Assembly (NCBI GenBank): GCA_051530055.1
Contig: CM121341.1
Location: 8,928,001 to 8,992,000 of the forward strand
Direction: 5' to 3'
Length of the DNA: 64,000 bases
DNA from: Neoechinorhynchus agilis
Taxonomy: Eukaryota; Acanthocephala
In this document: piece by piece, positions 1-11,543 of the stretch
Layout: the number at the start of each line of letters is the position of its first letter
How positions within the stretch are numbered: position 1 is the first letter of the stretch
Made by a program: the position numbers and the translations under genes
Notes under the pieces: generated by a model
Seen by the model: only the letters and a program-made list of their open reading frames with translations
The model's database searches: none
What the model was told of the DNA's origin: nothing

Positions 1-169
1 AGGCATTGGTTTTATTTCAAAGGAGGAATTTTAAGCACATTCGCTTAAAAAAATGAAATCCGTCAGGTATCTCATGATTACGGGCCAAAATGAAACAAAT
101 GACAAAATAGTCTCCTTATTCGGTCATTCCGACGGTAAAAACCCAGATATATAATTTTCGCATTGTGAT

Positions 170-640
170 ACAGAGATAGATTTTATTATTATCCTTTCAA
201 ACACTCGAAATGTTTCATCGTGAAAGGATAATAATAAAATCAATCTTTATATCACAAAGCAAACAAAATACATTTGGGTTTCTATTTTGTTCGTTGATGT
301 AGAGATCGATTTTATTATTATCCGTCTCCTCGGACTTTTTCAGGTTATTTGTAAGTTTTTTGTCCGATGAAAATGGATGAATCATTTCGAGTGTTTGAAA
401 TGATGATAATAAAATCAATCTATGTATCACCGAACAAAATAGACACTGAAATGAATTTGGTTCGGTGATGCAGAGATCGATTTTATTATTATCCGTCTCC
501 TCGGACTTCAGGTTATTTGCAAGTTTTTTGTCCGATGAAAATGGATGAAACTTTTCGAGTGTTTGAAATGATGATAATAAAATTGATCGCTATATTGACG
601 AACAAAATAGAAACCCAAATGTATTTTGTTTGTTGAAATA
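170..640. repeat. Array of foldback repeat units
   Basis: Three hairpin-like units follow each other. Each is bounded by GATTTTATTATTATCC on one side and its complement GATAATAATAAAATC on the other. The first (about 178-241) is a short near-perfect hairpin. The second and third (about 304-420 and 474-590) share an internal segment with CGTCTCCTCGGACTT. Spacers repeat a motif like AACAAAATAGAAACC. The array lies downstream of the glucosidase II beta exon, so it is probably intronic. It looks like a non-autonomous DNA element family; no transposase is visible. Confidence 0.75.
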
Positions 641-663
641 TTGTGTGTGAAAGGACAACAACA

Positions 664-991
<328 letters not shown>

Positions 992-1082
992 TTGATCTCT
1001 ATATCACAAAGCAAACAAAATAGAAACCGAAATATATAGGACAATGAAGGTTTCAAGAGAGAGACGAAATTGGACATCTTAC

Positions 1083-1361
1083 AAGACGAGAAGATACGTT
1101 TTGAGGAATGAACCCTTCATTTGGGCAATACAAAAAAGCATTTCGGCAAGCACTGGTTCCTGGTTCATCTGATCCATCAGCTTCACAATCACAATAGTCA
1201 TCGTTGATGTAAGACATGGGAAAAGGTCCTTCTCCATTACGACAAAAGAATTTTCCATCAGATGGATTATAAAACGACAGCATTAAAGGATGCGCCCCAT
1301 AGGGAAGTAGCTGTTTCATAGCATAAGAGCCGGTCAATATTATCAAATGGATAAGGAACAT
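1083..1361 (-). CDS. Glucosidase II beta subunit (PRKCSH-like), first exon
   Basis: The glucosidase II beta subunit holds the ER alpha-glucosidase that trims glucose from N-glycans during glycoprotein quality control. The exon encodes a hydrophobic signal peptide from the ATG at 1361, then a cysteine-rich LDL-receptor-A-like module with NDDYCDCEADGSDEPGTSAC, which is diagnostic of the family N-terminus. Translation continues to NVSSRL, where a GTAAGA donor follows (positions 1082-1081). In the family the next residues form a second Cys/Asp-rich module, which must lie beyond the rep­eat-filled intron and outside the window. Only about 93 residues of a normally 500-residue protein are visible, so whether the gene is whole is unknown. 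Confidence 0.85.
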
Positions 1362-1408
1362 CTAAAAAATAGCGAGAAATTCGCGTAAATGGGCGTTAAA
1401 AAGAGGCA

Positions 1409-1743
1409 TTAAGCAGTTTTTTCTATATAATCCTTCGCTTTCTCAATCAATTCATCTTCTTTGGGCTTTGTGAACAAAGACTTCATGGTGACGTTACCGA
1501 TTGGACGTAGTTTGTAAAGAAGTGCGAGTCCGAGATACGATAAGCCTAAACAGGGAATGATTTATTTTTTCAGAAAAGAAACCGACCGATTCCACTTGTT
1601 TTTGTGAGTATTCGATGAAAACGCGAAAGGGGAACGGACGTGAGAGCGTAAAAAGATGCCCCGAAACAAGTGGAAGCTGCAATAAATCGACAAGTCATGC
1701 AGTCTTTTATTTCGTCTTTCAATTCATCCTCATTCGTCATCAT
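1409..1743 (-). CDS. Small two-TM protein, DMAC1/TMEM261-like
   Basis: Two exons (1743-1596 and 1545-1409) are joined by a 50-nt intron and encode about 94 residues. The start is the first of two adjacent ATGs and has an upstream in-frame stop. The N-terminus is acidic. It is followed by KDCMTCRFIAASTCFGASFY, which resembles the CxxCR plus glycine/alanine-rich helix of DMAC1/TMEM261, a small mitochondrial inner-membrane factor for complex I distal-arm assembly. A second hydrophobic stretch (SYLGLALLY) and a charged tail (KPKEDELIEKAKDYIEK) complete it. The intron phase restores one open frame, which supports the model. The DMAC1 assignment rests on a short motif and is tentative; that a gene is present is more certain. 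Confidence 0.6.
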
Positions 1744-2640
1744 TTCTGATCATTGTTCCGGGCGTGACAAAAAAGAAAACCTGTGAATACGGAAGAATTC
1801 AGGGTTTCGAATGTTCACATTTCGTTCATTTGAACAAGATCTCTTCGAGTGAAGCGAGATTTTCTTTCCTGCGGACTGGTTATTGTCGGGCAATAAATTA
1901 GTGAATTTAAATCCGGCGAAGTGGCAAAGCTAAAAAAGTAACGAGATTTATCCTCATTTTTGTGTTGGCCAAATCAAAACGGAGGCTGTCTAGAGGACTG
2001 AGAAAGATGTGTATGACTGGCAAGCGTTTTTAGGCGACCTTGAAAAGAAAACGAGCCGAAGAAATTTGGACGGAATTTTCGCAGTTTTAATATTTTGGAA
2101 TCCACACTAAGCAGTCCTTTGGGGTTTATCGAGATCATCTTTGATGGTGAGGCTGCTCTTTAATGTGTAACCGAGAAAAAATGAGAGAAAAAGGCACGGA
2201 TAGCACTGAGTAAGATTCAGTAGCGTCTTATGTACGTGATTGGTCTGACTCTGAATCTAAACAGATTTATAACTAATTCTATATCGGTCTTGGTATCTTT
2301 TTTATGCAGCTGGCGGAAGTTCATTGGGACATCTCGCCAGAAAGTCAGAAGAGCGAATAACCTCGGTCTTAGTGGCAGTCATTCAAGGTCCATCGAGAAT
2401 TCCTGGGCTATCTCCGGTCTTCTTTTTTTGTTCTAGAGGCATACCGCTCCGAAAAACGCCTAATTTTTCTAGAAACATTTCTCTGTGATCTACATTTCCT
2501 CCCTTATCGTTGAGCTTCATCCCTCTCCTTGGTCAGAGCGAGATGGAAATTTTTTATCGATTGGTGTAAATTGCACGCGGAAATAAATAATCTGTAACAG
2601 AGGTCTTAAACTTAAAATGTGCCGGAAGAGAATCGATGTA
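1744..2640. other. No gene recognised
   Basis: Mixed-composition sequence between the DMAC1-like gene and a LINE fragment. I see no conserved coding motif, tRNA or clear repeat; it may hold upstream regulatory sequence of the leftward gene. Confidence 0.4.
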
Positions 2641-2641
2641 C

Positions 2642-3240
2642 TCATTGGAGTCCCCATGAACACACGAGTTCTGATTTGTTCATTGAATGTGGCTATTGAT
2701 TTTGGAGTGGATTACGGGTTCGGTCGGGGGATGTCCCTTCATGTTGGAGATTAGCGGATATTGTTTGCCGAAGAGCTTGTGAGGTTAGGTCTTTCCTCGG
2801 GTTCATTTCAAGTTCTGATATCCGAAAAGATTGGGTAGTATGGAAAAGGAGCGGAGGTTGAGGAACGATGAAATGAATTGGGATTACGAGTGTTGTGCTC
2901 ATGTGAAATGGGAAATAAAATTGTGGTGGCAGGATTGTGAGGTGTTTTGACTGTTTGTTGAAAGTTTTATAAAGGTATTTGGTGAGCGGGCTCTTCTCGG
3001 TGAAGCGCTTCAAGGTGATGGATGTAAGATTTGGAAAGGTTGCAAAAGACGGGATAATCGTAGGAGAGGAAGGTGGGTAAAATAAAGCTGAAGTAAATTT
3101 TAGATTAATCGGGAGGAAAGGCACTCCTAAATGTCGGGGGAAGAAGAGGACCCATGTACTTTTGGATAAGTGCAATGTGCGAGTCCGATTTAAGGTTTGA
3201 TTGAAAGTGGAGACCCGGAATTGTGAAGGGAAGATGACTC
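2642..3240 (-). mobile_element. LINE 3' fragment (Jockey/CR1-like family)
   Basis: The minus-strand translation has the end of a reverse transcriptase domain (LSKSTWVLFFPRHLG, compare the NLSKS motif after the RT palm in the copy near 49.6 kb) followed by a 3' tail. The tail is shared with fragments near 21.55-21.73 kb (plus), 46.25 kb and 63.15 kb, all containing versions of CCACCACAATTTT and of the CCCCCGACCG tail. The 5' part is missing and the frame is open for only about 160 codons, so this is a dead, truncated insertion. Confidence 0.75.
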
Positions 3241-3394
3241 AGAATTCTGGTAAAGTACCTCGAGGGCCCAGTAGCCAGAACTTGGGGTCAAAAGCATAAA
3301 CAAGACAACATAATAAGAACGTAGTGCTTTACAAACTTTCTCGAATCCATTTATTCTTACAAATGTGATGTAGTAGTCAATTTAAGTACCGCAC

Positions 3395-4012
3395 GCCCAC
3401 ATTTCATTTACATTCTCTAAAACAAACCCTCGTCTTTACCTCCTCAAACTCCTCCGGCGCCTCGGCGTATCCCCTAAACACCTTGCCTACTTTTATCTCT
3501 CTGCCATCCTCCCTATCCTTACATACGCTTTCCCCACTTTCCTCGCCCTTTCCGTCAATGCTCTCCATTCCCTCGAAACCTTCCACAAGAGAGCAGTGAG
3601 AATATGCGGGACTTCACTCCCTCCCCTCGAAGCCCACCTCCACTTCATTTTCCCCAAAAATGCCATCCGTCTTCTTCAACCCCCTCCACAATTTTCTTCC
3701 CTCATCTCTAAATACTCGTCCCTAGTAAACACCCGTAACCCAAACCTTTTTCATCCCCCCCTCGCTCGTACCACCCTCTACCAAAAATCATTCTTCCCCC
3801 AAACCCAATCTTTCCTTAATAACCGGAGAACAAGGAAAGACTCCCAATCGGTCATCTCCTGTAAAACTCCAGAGACAAATCCCACCTCCCTGCCTCAACA
3901 TCCGACATCCAGACAACTTCAGCAAAGATAGATGCTGGCAAGTGTATGGATCGTTCTTCTTAATTAATAAAACGTGTTTATATATACACAATTTGGCGTA
4001 TCTGCAGCAGTG
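3395..4012 (+). mobile_element. LINE 3'-end fragment, plus strand
   Basis: This copy is closely similar to the complement of about 48.85-49.45 kb. It encodes the C-terminal end of a LINE polyprotein (KPSTREQ, then HSLPSKPTSTSFSPK across a stop). It runs through the same 3' tail, ending after a run of direct TATATACACA and CTGCAGCAG sequence. It is in opposite orientation to the adjacent fragment at 2.6-3.2 kb, so the two are separate insertions. In-frame stops make it non-functional. Confidence 0.8.
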
Positions 4013-4028
4013 TATTTGCTTAACTTAC

Positions 4029-4202
4029 TTTTCCGAGTTCATTAGCAACTTTTCTAAGATCTAAGAAAATGATGTATCCACCGTTGCCTGAGTCGAAGTA
4101 TCGAAAAGCTTCGGCAATTACGTCTGATTCGTTCGTTTCGTTCAAAATATATTCTTTAACTTTTTTTTGAAATTTAAAATTTTTTACTTGCGAAACGCTC
4201 AC
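4029..4202 (-). pseudogene. Orphan centrin-like EF-hand exon
   Basis: The minus-strand translation contains ESDVIAEAFRYFD, then GGYIIFLDLRKVANELGK, and a GTAAGT donor at 4028-4027. The pattern matches the centrin EF-hand region (EEILKAFKLFD...LKRVAKELGE), a calcium-binding protein of centrioles. The loop residues are degraded (DSGNGGYIIF in place of a standard 12-residue loop). No partner exons are visible: a LINE end lies directly downstream and an RLE-type element directly upstream. I read it as an isolated exon of a broken centrin gene trapped between insertions. It could still be a true exon of a gene with huge introns. Confidence 0.6.
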
Positions 4203-4224
4203 AAACTGTTATATGCCTAGCCGT

Positions 4225-6615
4225 CCTCAATTGTCGCCCGAATGCTTGCAGTGTTGCCTCTCAACACGGCGATGCTGATATTTGACCGTGCATCGCCGGT
4301 TGTAACCTGAAGGCGTCGCTTCAGATCCTTCATAAGTTGAAGAGCTTCGTTACCAAGAGATCCGTAGGGCTCAACCCCAAAAGGCACAAACACCTCGCTG
4401 GACCTCCACCTTGAATCACCGAGAACTTAAGATTGCTGGCCTTGAAAGTATCGACACAGGTGACGTCCCAGAGGAGGCATTTACCCTCCTGCGACGGAAA
4501 TACGGTGACCCCATCAGGTCTATGCCCGTCGTCCCTACAGAAGTCTACAGGTTCCAAAATATTGGGGGCATGTACCGTAACAAGTGCCCGGCTCAGCACC
4601 ATGTTAATTTCGGCATGTCTTGCGAATCTACCGGCTGATTTTCTACAGATGAGACCATGACGTCCCGACGAATCCACATTTGCACTGCAGCGGCAACGGT
4701 GTGGATGACACATCGGTAGTCCCAGTCTCATTGAAACTCCGACCCGTACTGCCTCGTCGGCGAGTACCCACGGATGCCAGCGGGACCGCGTTCAACCAAG
4801 AACCTGATTCTCTAGTGGAGACTACCAACAAACTGGCATGGATAACGTCGTCGCTTGAGTCTGATAAGGGAGAGCTTTGAACTCTTGCGACGAGAGGCCC
4901 ACACAGATTGTTTTTGGCCATTCACAGATACTTGGTCGGAGTTGGTCAGTGTACACCACTCACGATGATAAGTGGATTTCGCCTAAAAATGCGGGCATGG
5001 ATATGTCTGCTGTTCTCCGGATGCCCAACCCGTCAGAAGATACAGGCAAGGATGCTTGTCGCCATGCCTCTTCTGACAGTTGGACATTTCAAAACTTGCT
5101 CGAGACAGTCCTTCAATCTGTCATCTCGCTTGCCATGCTGAACCTTGTGATTGAAAAACGGCGCAGTGCGTAGAGCGTAAAGGAACTTCAGGATGAAGAG
5201 GGTATTCTTTATCAAAAACAGAGCCTCGTGTGATCCAAGCTCACAGACCCTATCGCAAAGCACCGATAATTTCTTTAGAAGGCTGTTAATTTTGTGTTCT
5301 ACATTCCCATCAAAGACGCAACTGCCCAAAAGCTTAAGCCGGTCTAAGTCGATTATTTCTATCCCGGGTGCAAGATTTTCAAAGTCGCGCTTTATTCCGT
5401 CTTTTGCAGGGCTCTTCTCCAGGTCACGAACTACCTGGGGATCGCCTCCCAGCGTAGCATCGTCCAGGTACCAGGCATTGAATTCCGTATCAAGCGAATG
5501 CGCTAATTCGTTTATTGTGAGCGCGAAACCCATGGGACCTAACGGGTCTCCCTATTGAACGCCTCTTTCGGAAGGAGTGATTTGACCGTTGAATACAAGA
5601 AGAGTTGCAGCTCCGTACGAATTTCTAAAATGCCCGTAAGCCTCCGGTGACGGAATTGAAGGCGTTCCGGAAATCTAATTTCAGGATCACACACGGTTTG
5701 ACGTTCTCAATAACAAATGTACGGAGTTCGTGGACTATGGCTTCCGCCCAAGTGTGCAGCAACCCAGTTGAACTGGACGAAGAATTTCAGCAACACCTTC
5801 TTAGATTCGAATAGAAATCGCTTTGTCTGCTAGTCGTCTGCGATGGGACGAATCTTACCGTCCTTCTTTTCTAAAGCGCAGAGGGAAGCGCCAAAAAACA
5901 ATTCGATCGCTTTGGGGGACAAGTTGTCTCCAGAGAAAACGCCGACTAACCGAGTCAAGGCGTTCAGGAGAATATGGGATGGATTACTTACGGAGAAGGA
6001 CATCATGTCCTTTAGGTGTTGAGGCCGAAGCCTGTCGAGTCCACGTGCTGACCTATTTGCGAACAATGAAACGGCTGTCTTAACAACATCAACCGAAAAT
6101 TCTAACGGGGTGCCCGAAGAGATCATCTCCGAATATTCTAGATGACCAGTGAGTCGAGGATGTTTCTCCCTGAGAAGTTGAGGAGTTTTCGTATCATCTC
6201 TTGCGAATTCGTTGGTGGATGATAGAATGCGAACCGCGCCTCTCACATCACCATCAACGAGTTTAGAAGACAGTCTCCAGATCATTGAACGGGTTGAAAC
6301 TCGGCTCGGATTCGGTGGCCTTGAAAAATATCCCCTAAAAACGCGAGCTTTGCGTAGAACCTCTCCAAACGAATTGTAGAAGGAGGACACCCGGTTTTGG
6401 ATGAGGGTAACAAGGGACTCGTCAGATGGTACTCCAGCACACCAGTCTCGGGAATGCGAAAAGGCCTGTCCAAGATATTTCGGTATTTGTCTCGAGACAG
6501 TCGCTCAGCAGAGCTTCTTCGCTACCTGAAATCGAGCGCCCTTCGGGATCCGCTTCAGGATGTTTCTGGGCAGCGCACGATCTCCAGCAACGAAGGGGTG
6601 CAATGGACGATGTTT
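4225..6615 (-). mobile_element. RLE-type non-LTR retrotransposon, copy A (defective)
   Basis: Minus-strand segments read in order. About 6390-5830 is the RT N-terminal part (SARGLDRLRPQHLKDMM, then GASLCALEKKDGKIRPIADD and a stop). About 5533-5033 is the RT palm with YLDDATLGGDPQ. About 4921-4330 carries a zinc-knuckle motif CRCSANVDSSGRHGLICRK and a restriction-like nuclease motif RPDGVTVFP...LLWDVTCVDT. This domain order, with no apurinic endonuclease, resembles the R2 type of target-primed retrotransposon. Stops and frameshifts break every segment. A deletion joins the palm to SPAKD and removes the post-YLDD helix. Nearly identical to copy B at 43.4-44.6 kb in opposite orientation. Confidence 0.85.
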
Positions 6616-6867
6616 TGGATGTTCGGGCGAGTTCTTTAACGATTTAAGTGGACGTTAAGAGTGATCTTTGTGTTTACGAAGTTCTATTGAAGACCGTTTT
6701 ATAGAAAATGTACAATATTTGGAAGCAAAAGACTACTGCTGAGAGTCAATCAAATTCTGAGACAACTTCGGACATTCCATCTCTCCTTGAGCCTGTCGTT
6801 TTAAGCAGAGATGACAGGAAAGGACCAAACAGTTCCGTAGGAAAGAACCCGTCTCCTTTTTGAGCTG

Positions 6868-6980
6868 CCCGAATGCGATTGTTAAGAACAACTTGATTTT
6901 TGCAGTTTCAGGAGCCGACGGAGTGGTGAAAAAAGATAAATACAAATGCCTCGATACGTCGCTAGGTCGCAACAACAAAA
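6868..6980 (+). repeat. Segment shared with 62.92-63.02 kb
   Basis: About 100 bases, from CCCGAATGCGATTG to CAAATGCCTCGATAC, match the minus strand of 62.92-63.02 kb at roughly three quarters identity by eye. In both places the frame reads LxxVxGAxxVVxKxKYKCLD, so an ancestral coding stretch is possible. A short internal direct repeat (CAATGAAGGATxAxAATGTTTC) follows at about 7040 and 7127. Identity unknown. Confidence 0.55.
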
Positions 6981-7394
6981 CAATTTTTATCCGAGAATCA
7001 GCGATTCAGAAACGGGGTGCTGGACGCTTCCTCGAACCAATGAAGGATAAGAATGTTTCCCGCCCATTTGTAGATGATTTTAGAATTTTAAACCAAGGTA
7101 GAAAGGAATGCCAGATCCTCGGTGCAATGAAGGATGAAAATGTTTCTCCTTTCCTATGACTGATAAGCTTCCTTTTTCGAAACATCTCAATATTTGAAGT
7201 CGTATTTAGAAGTCATCCCTACTCGGTAAATAATTTTTTTTTATTAAAGACGCTCATCGGGTAAAGACTTATAAATAAACACACTTCAAAGCTACAGAAC
7301 CCTTCTAAATGACCGTCACCCGTTTCAATTGAACCAATAATTTGACCAATGAGCGCTAAGAAATCTAGAATGAAAGCGAACAAAAAACAGTGGG

Positions 7395-7575
7395 AAACCC
7401 CTTTTGGGATGATAGAGTTGGAGATGTGGTGATGATAGTTCTCCAGATAAAAATATTTTATTGGATCGAAATTTGTTTTACCTTTATAAGGATTATGATC
7501 ACCACATCTTCAACTCTATCACCCCAAAAGATTTTCTCTCTTGATGATTAAAATCTAATGGGTCAGTGGGAAAAT
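7395..7575. repeat. Foldback (MITE-like) element
   Basis: The arms GATGATAGAGTTGGAGATGT (about 7408) and ATCTTCAACTCTATCACC (about 7508) are inverted around a short AT-rich centre. The right flank, AAAAGATTTTCTCTCTTGATGATTAAA, is shared with the repeats at 42.8, 43.05 and 44.75 kb, and one arm recurs at 16.3 kb. No transposase is present. Confidence 0.7.
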
Positions 7576-7899
7576 TTTTCTCTCTAAAGTTAATTAAGTC
7601 CTTAGGGTCTGAAGGTCTTTGAAATTCCTTGTACATTCGCTTTTCTGTGGTTTGCTCGGACAAATCGTATTTTTTGTAAATCTGGAATACTTCATGATCA
7701 GAAACGCTATATTGAAGCGATTCCAAAAAGTCACTATTATCGACAAATATAGATCATTAAAATGAGATTTGTAGTTGATGATCAAAATTCTATCTAAAAA
7801 TTCTCCCTTAAAATTAAGAACCCGAATCTCCAATGCTTTACATTCAATGCCAGCAGCTTCGTAACTTTAAATAATCGGATTCATTCTAAACAATTTTTA

Positions 7900-10800
7900 C
7901 AGTAAAAATGTAAAAACAAATGCACAAATGGATCCCGGCGCCAGTGTAGTTTTATCCGCTTTGGTAAAGACTTTATCATGACCTCCATGGCCTGTGAGTC
8001 CTGATTGCCTCACTTCTTTGAGAAAGGATGCTTGTTTCGATGGAACGAGACTGCGAGGAGAGAAATCTCTGATCTAAACGAAATGGTATTTAGTATTTCT
8101 ATAAGAAAAGGGTAGTTTTACCTCTCGGTGGGCGTGTACTATCATCAAATACTCTTGGCGGCTTAGTTGTATCACGTTTGCAAGAAAAAGTCCTTCAATT
8201 TCTTTTTCAATTAAGCTTTCAAGTTTCAACGATCGATTGACCAATTGAAGTGGAAATTGAAGACCGGTACTCAGTTTACTTGCTCTCTCATCGACGTTTA
8301 CTACCTAGAAAAAGAATGGAAGTGGTTTTATGAAAAGGCTCAGTAGTCAAAACCCAGATCGTTGTATTTTTGTTTCATATTCGAAGAATAGAAATCAAGA
8401 TATTCAAGTACCCGCTCTGTAAAAAAATTAAAACAAAGACCGATCTAAAAAATTACAAAATGCTCGTCGTTCTATAGACGACAATCAATAAGCAGCCGGT
8501 GAGGTCAAAGCGCCAATCAGTTCTCAATAATCACCGTTTTTGGATGTGAGCTCGAGGCTGAACAACGAGAAGTATAAATAATGAATTTATGCTGACTCGG
8601 TCGATTGTCAGACAGCTGTTCACCGATACCTCTGGAATCATCAACTGGTGATCTTCTATCGAGCAGTAGATCCATGCTACCTTTTAAGCAAGGCTATCTT
8701 AAAATTCTGGAATTTATTGTTTCTAACCTTTTTCAAAGAATCCGACGCCACGAGGCTGTCCGCTGATTACAGTTAACGAACTTTCTCCATTACAAACGAA
8801 AGCGGACGTGACAAGTGGGAAAATATTCGATTGTTTCGGTAGATTTTGTTTAATATTCCGTCGTATCATCTAATTGGAGGATTTCTATAATGTCATCCAA
8901 TCATAGGGCGCCCTACTTGAAGTCCGTTTGAATCCGAATAAACGAGTGGCATAGGTAATGGATTTTCAGTGCATAAACGATAAGCAACATCTATTGCGGC
9001 GATTGAACTGAATTTCAAATCGGTGTATATGTCCAGATAAACTTCCTTTTCCGCTTCTTCAGTGGAATTTATTCAACTTGTTGGCGTTAGAAAATAACTT
9101 ACTGTTGTTCATGGTCATTGCACGCATCCAAACGAGGGAATCGGTGGTCTCGTAAAGTGATATAACTGCTTCATAAACAGGTCCTCGGATCAAATAGACT
9201 GATTTTGGATCTCTTAGCGTCTAAATAAGAAATGATTGTAGTACATTCAATTTTAGCACTCAAAACTTTAAGGATATCAAATACTTAAATGGTCTTTGAT
9301 AAACCTTTTCTTTTAAAAGACCATTCACTGAAAATGCTCTTATTTTTGCTTAGCTTTGGGTTTGTGATCGACGAAGGTAAATCTGTAGATTATACAAAGT
9401 AGAGGCCGCTGTGGTTTCATTGCTTTTGATGAATTATAAATTTTATATTCCTTTATATACTAACCTGTTTAGTTTCAAATTTTTGGGCCAAATAACATCC
9501 TGGATTGCTTTCGGCATTATCAGTGTGGATCATTTCTTTATATACAACAAGACTGCCATTTACGTATTGATTGCCAATCTTCCTTATATTGCCCCTGCGG
9601 TCAAATTCAACATACCCACCAATGACAATGTCTCCTTCGTCTTTTGGACCTCCTGGTAATATTTTTCTTATGCTTTCCTTGGGACAATCGTCACGATTTG
9701 AAATCTCAACTCGATACGTCTTGAATGACATTGGATCCAATCGTGCTATAAAAGCCAATTCCGAAGAACTGTCCATTGGAAATTCAATAAAAAACAACTG
9801 CGATTGGATAGTTTCGTTGGTTCGTTCGTCAATCACTTTAGCACAATTATTATACTCAGACGATCTTATTTTGATTTGTACGAGTTGTTCAACGGCTTCG
9901 AGATGACTATTGAAAAAAGAAATCCGTGAGCTGGAATTGATTTCTAACGACGACGTATTTAAAAAATCATTTAGTACTTCATTAAGCGCTTGAATATCGT
10001 CTTTGCACAGATTGATCTACAAGACGATATCCAGGGTTTTTGTAACTAGATCGTTCATTCTATTCAACATCTTCTCATTGTCCTCAATGACATACTGTTT
10101 GGAAGTACCAGTAACGGTGTCGTGGTGGGAATAAAGACCACCCATTGCTCGAATGCTTTCAATTGTTTCCTTTGAATCAGACAGTCCGAGATAAAAAGCA
10201 AAAATCTCAGTCATGCGAGTTTTTGCAATCATCTGGATACCTAAAGATTTCAAATACGGCCTAGTCGAATAATATCCCGTCCAATAATCATTTGCTCGAT
10301 CGGAATAAGGTAGAAAATCACCCGAAAAAGTCTTATGGGAATAATGTTCAATTTCATTAAAATACTCGGATAATGTGGAGAACTTTGCCTCTACATTCCA
10401 TTTGGGAACTGTGTTCATGTAATCCATAACCTTTTTATAAGCTTCTATGGCCTCTTTCGCGGCACCGTAATTGGAATACCGGAAATCGTCACCGAGTTCA
10501 ACGAGAATAATCGATCCGCCGTACAATTCAGCTTTTTTTCTAAACTGGCCATAGAGACTGGACGCTAAAGAAAATAGATTGATACGGTTTGGAAGGACCA
10601 TTTTACTGGATTTCCACGGGCAAGTCATTCCAAGCAAAAGTCGTTCGAAATCAAACTGGCAACAAATCTCCGGTTCTGGACCACATGTGTGGGGGATATC
10701 ATACGAATAGAATGGAGCAAGATGAGTGAGTACTGATTCACTGCCATCTATCGTCCACTTAAACTCCAACATCCCTTTTCGCATCGCTAAATGTCGTTTA

Positions 10801-11543
10801 ATCGCATAATGAACACGTTGAATGGCTAACCGGTTTATGCCTGACTCACTAAGTATCTTTACACTTCCACTTGAATATCCAAACAAATCAAGCGACCATG
10901 CTGATCTATTAGCTTCTTTAAAGAGGTTTCGTTCAGTTAGCCATTGATGGCCAAGTGCAAGTTGATCAACGAGCGTAACAAAGTGATTAAGAGCTTCATC
11001 AGGAACAACCCATCCACCAGCGCCCGTATCAAAATGACCATTCTGGATCATTTCTTTTAATTGGTTTCGATTTGAATCACTCGTTTCATTCCACCATCTA
11101 GCCAAAAATGCCACTGCGTCCCATTGGAACCGAAATTTATCATTTTCACTCAATAACCTGATAACGTTATCCAGAATCTGTCGGACGTATCCATTATAGT
11201 ACTCGTCAAAAGTCCGAATCCACGTCGTGTCCAAATGTGAGTGCGGAACAATATGAACCTTCAGTTTCGTCTTTCGACTACTTGGTATAATCGGAAATCC
11301 TTGCTTCCAACTACCACCATCACAGTCCGTAAAGTCCACCTGATCCCTTAAGTGAAACGAATCGAAGTTATACGGGTGATTCAAATAGTTATTTCCGTGG
11401 CACGCTCGTGTTTGTATATCCATTACTTTTGCCAAAGCTGCCGGGTTCGTTTTTGTGCTTCCACGAATACGGATTAGACATATGAAGGTCAATGAGGCTG
11501 CAACAGATAAAAGAACCTTTTGTTTCAACCTTCTACAAAGCAT
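7900..11543 (-). CDS. Alpha-mannosidase II (GH38), Golgi type
   Basis: Golgi mannosidase II trims mannose from hybrid N-glycans. Start ATG at 11543; a short cytosolic tail and one TM anchor (VLLSVAASLTFICLIRI) give a type II topology. GH38 motifs follow: VPHSHLDTTWIRTFDEYY, GGWVVPDEALNH, SAWSLDLFGYS, LAIQRVHYAIKRHLA and SHHDTVTGTSK. Exons I can place: 11543-10047, 10016-9465, 9220-9103, 9056-8917, 8869-8728 and 8680-8535, with introns of 30 to about 244 nt. The last still encodes LLLDRRSPVDDSRGIGEQLSDNRP. One or more C-terminal exons follow to about 7910 but are uncertain. An in-frame TAG at 10019-10017 is best explained as the acceptor of a 30-nt intron. The catalytic Asp of DLFGYS and the zinc-ligand His/Asp are kept, but the HSHNDPGW and DPFGHS consensus motifs are altered. 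Confidence 0.85.

Noticed and set aside
5823-6083. Plus-strand frames opposite copy A, repeated opposite copy B
   Set aside because: They are shadows of the RT coding strand and match in both places only because the DNA is duplicated.
10017-10020. Selenocysteine or programmed readthrough at the mannosidase TAG
   Set aside because: The codon is TAG, not TGA, no readthrough context is seen, and a 30-nt GT..AG intron explains it more simply.
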